Source of the DNA: JARDZU01 sp963730285
GTDB lineage: Bacteria; Actinomycetota; Acidimicrobiia; Spongiisociales; ZC4RG35
Assembly (NCBI GenBank): GCA_963730285.1
Contig: CAVSQY010000003.1
Coordinates: forward strand, 1 to 64,000
Length of the DNA: 64,000 bases
Direction of reading: 5' to 3'
Shown: positions 63,167-64,000 of the stretch, piece by piece
Layout of the letters: the number at the start of each line of letters is the position of its first letter
Numbering within the stretch: the first letter of the stretch is position 1
Notes under the pieces: model-generated
What the model was told of the DNA's origin: nothing
The model's database searches: none
What the model saw: only the letters and a program-made list of their open reading frames with translations
Translations under genes and position numbers: made by a program

Positions 63167-64000
63167 GTGCCGTCGCGATTCCACGTATCGAGTGCTGAAC
63201 GCCTCGCGCCAGACGTCTCCCGTTTGATCGTCGCGGCACCCCATGTCGCCGCCTACGCGCGCCCTGGGCAATTCGTCATCGTGCGTGTCGACGAGCGCGG
63301 TGAGCGGATCCCCTTGACCATCTCCCAACACGACCCCACTACAGGGACTGTCACCCTGGTGATCCAGGCGGTTGGTCGGACCACGATTCTGCTGGCAGGC
63401 CTTCAGCCCGGCGACGACATCGCCGACATCCTCGGACCGCTCGGCCGTCCCAGCCGGATTGCCCACTACGGACAATGTGTGATCATCGGCGGCGGCGTTG
63501 GGACTGCCATCGCTCTTCCCGTGGCCCGCGCCCTTGCTGATGCAGGCAACGCAGTACACGGAGTCGTGGGCGCCCGGGACCTAGCCCACCTCATCCTCCT
63601 CGACGAGATGACGGAGGCGTGCAATGAGCTCACGGTGACCACCGATGACGGGTCATTCGGCCAGAAGGGCACGGTGACCGACGTTTTGGGAGAAATGCTC
63701 GAAGTCGGTGTGCCGGACTATGTCTTTGCCGTCGGGCCGGTGGCCATGATGTCCGCGGTGGCCGACATCACCCGACCCCTTCGCATCCCCACGGTTGCAA
63801 GTCTCAACCCGATCATGGTTGACGGAACAGGGATGTGTGGGGGTTGCCGAGTCCGAGTTGATGGTGAGACCAGATTCGCCTGTATCGATGGTCCCGAGTT
63901 CGATGCCCATCAGGTCGACTTCGACCTCCTCGCCGCCCGCAACCGGGCCTACGAGGTCTTCGAATCCTGCCGGATGTTCGATGCGGGTAAGACGTCATGA
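63167..64000 (+). CDS. PyrK/NfnA-like FAD/NAD-binding flavoprotein subunit
   Basis: 277 residues from a GTG at 63167, with less family-like residues upstream. The FAD/NAD-binding reductase pattern is present: ARPGQFVIVRVDERGERIPLTIS, GPLGRP, VIIGGGVGTAIALPVARAL, and a C-terminal Fe-S cysteine cluster MCGGCRVRVDGETRFACIDGPEFD. This is the sulfide/dihydroorotate-dehydrogenase-like family, including NfnA, whose NfnB/GltD partner is usually encoded next. The stop TGA at 63998 overlaps an ATG at 63997 (ATGA), so the partner probably starts there and continues outside. A weaker box-like site lies at 63093-63109. Confidence 0.85.
   Translation: MPSRFHVSSAERLAPDVSRLIVAAPHVAAYARPGQFVIVRVDERGERIPLTISQHDPTTGTVTLVIQAVGRTTILLAGLQPGDDIADILGPLGRPSRIAHYGQCVIIGGGVGTAIALPVARALADAGNAVHGVVGARDLAHLILLDEMTEACNELTVTTDDGSFGQKGTVTDVLGEMLEVGVPDYVFAVGPVAMMSAVADITRPLRIPTVASLNPIMVDGTGMCGGCRVRVDGETRFACIDGPEFDAHQVDFDLLAARNRAYEVFESCRMFDAGKTS

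Overview
The window looks like a chromosomal segment of a high-GC actinobacterium (roughly 60-65% GC by eye, GTG and TTG starts common). The placement is inferred from F420-type enzymes (an LLM-class oxidoreductase and a DDN-family reductase), a SepX/GlpR-like divisome protein beside galU-moeA-moaC, an OtsB1-like trehalose module set, and secreted proteins with cysteine-bearing S-layer-homology repeats of the kind I associate with Acidimicrobiia. The class-level assignment is an inference only. No insertion sequence, prophage, integrase or CRISPR array was seen, and no stretch above 300 bases lacks a gene or a described element.

Layout. 1-3.2 kb: a sensor histidine kinase cut by the left edge, a small membrane protein and tRNA-Ala(CGC). 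3.3-7.5 kb: a tightly overlapping minus-strand operon plsY-galU-moeA-moaC-sepX/glpR-translin, mixing lipid, sugar-nucleotide, molybdopterin and cell-division functions. 7.6-18.9 kb: FmdB-type zinc ribbon, SAF protein, uppP, an NTF2-like protein, dapB-gltB, an LLM oxidoreductase, a DapC-like aminotransferase and a two-gene ABC exporter. 19.0-22.1 kb: two secreted SLH proteins sharing a perfect 608-bp cassette. 22.2-33.6 kb: a surface-polysaccharide locus made of two convergent operons (methyltransferase, FAD enzyme, WecB-type epimerase, GT2 on plus; DegT aminotransferase, Gfo/Idh dehydrogenase, acetyltransferase, FAD enzyme, polysaccharide deacetylase on minus), plus a GT-C-like membrane protein. 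Most steps of a WbpB/E/D/I-type diacetamido-uronic acid pathway are present.

33.7-47.2 kb: a secreted TAP-type hydrolase, clpB, a Usp protein, leuA and zwf (overlapping tail to tail), a DDN reductase, an MbfA-like ferritin/VIT protein, MtfA-type peptidase, FtsH and a broken YetF/DUF421 gene. 47.2-50.8 kb: an MgtA-type Mg2+ P-ATPase and a lysylphosphatidylglycerol-synthase-like membrane protein. 50.8-64 kb: a stress/dormancy-like island: hemerythrin-like protein, DUF1918, UspA, Hsp20, ClC channel with CBS and TrkA-C domains, a P1B-5 ATPase fused to a hemerythrin domain, a haem-binding protein, GH65 phosphorylase, a HAD-OtsB fusion, and at the right edge an NfnA/PyrK-like flavoprotein.

The main discovery candidate is a 17-bp motif resembling the mycobacterial DosR/DevR box. 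It recurs 35-90 bases upstream of at least six of the stress-island genes, on both strands. The gene content (Usp, Hsp20, an OtsB1-equivalent) parallels the DosR dormancy regulon, which suggests a DosR-like regulon outside its classical hosts. Other points of interest are the cassette duplication of the SLH module, the SepX/GlpR-MoeA linkage, the OtsB1-like protein split into two coupled genes, and the P1B-5 ATPase-hemerythrin fusion.
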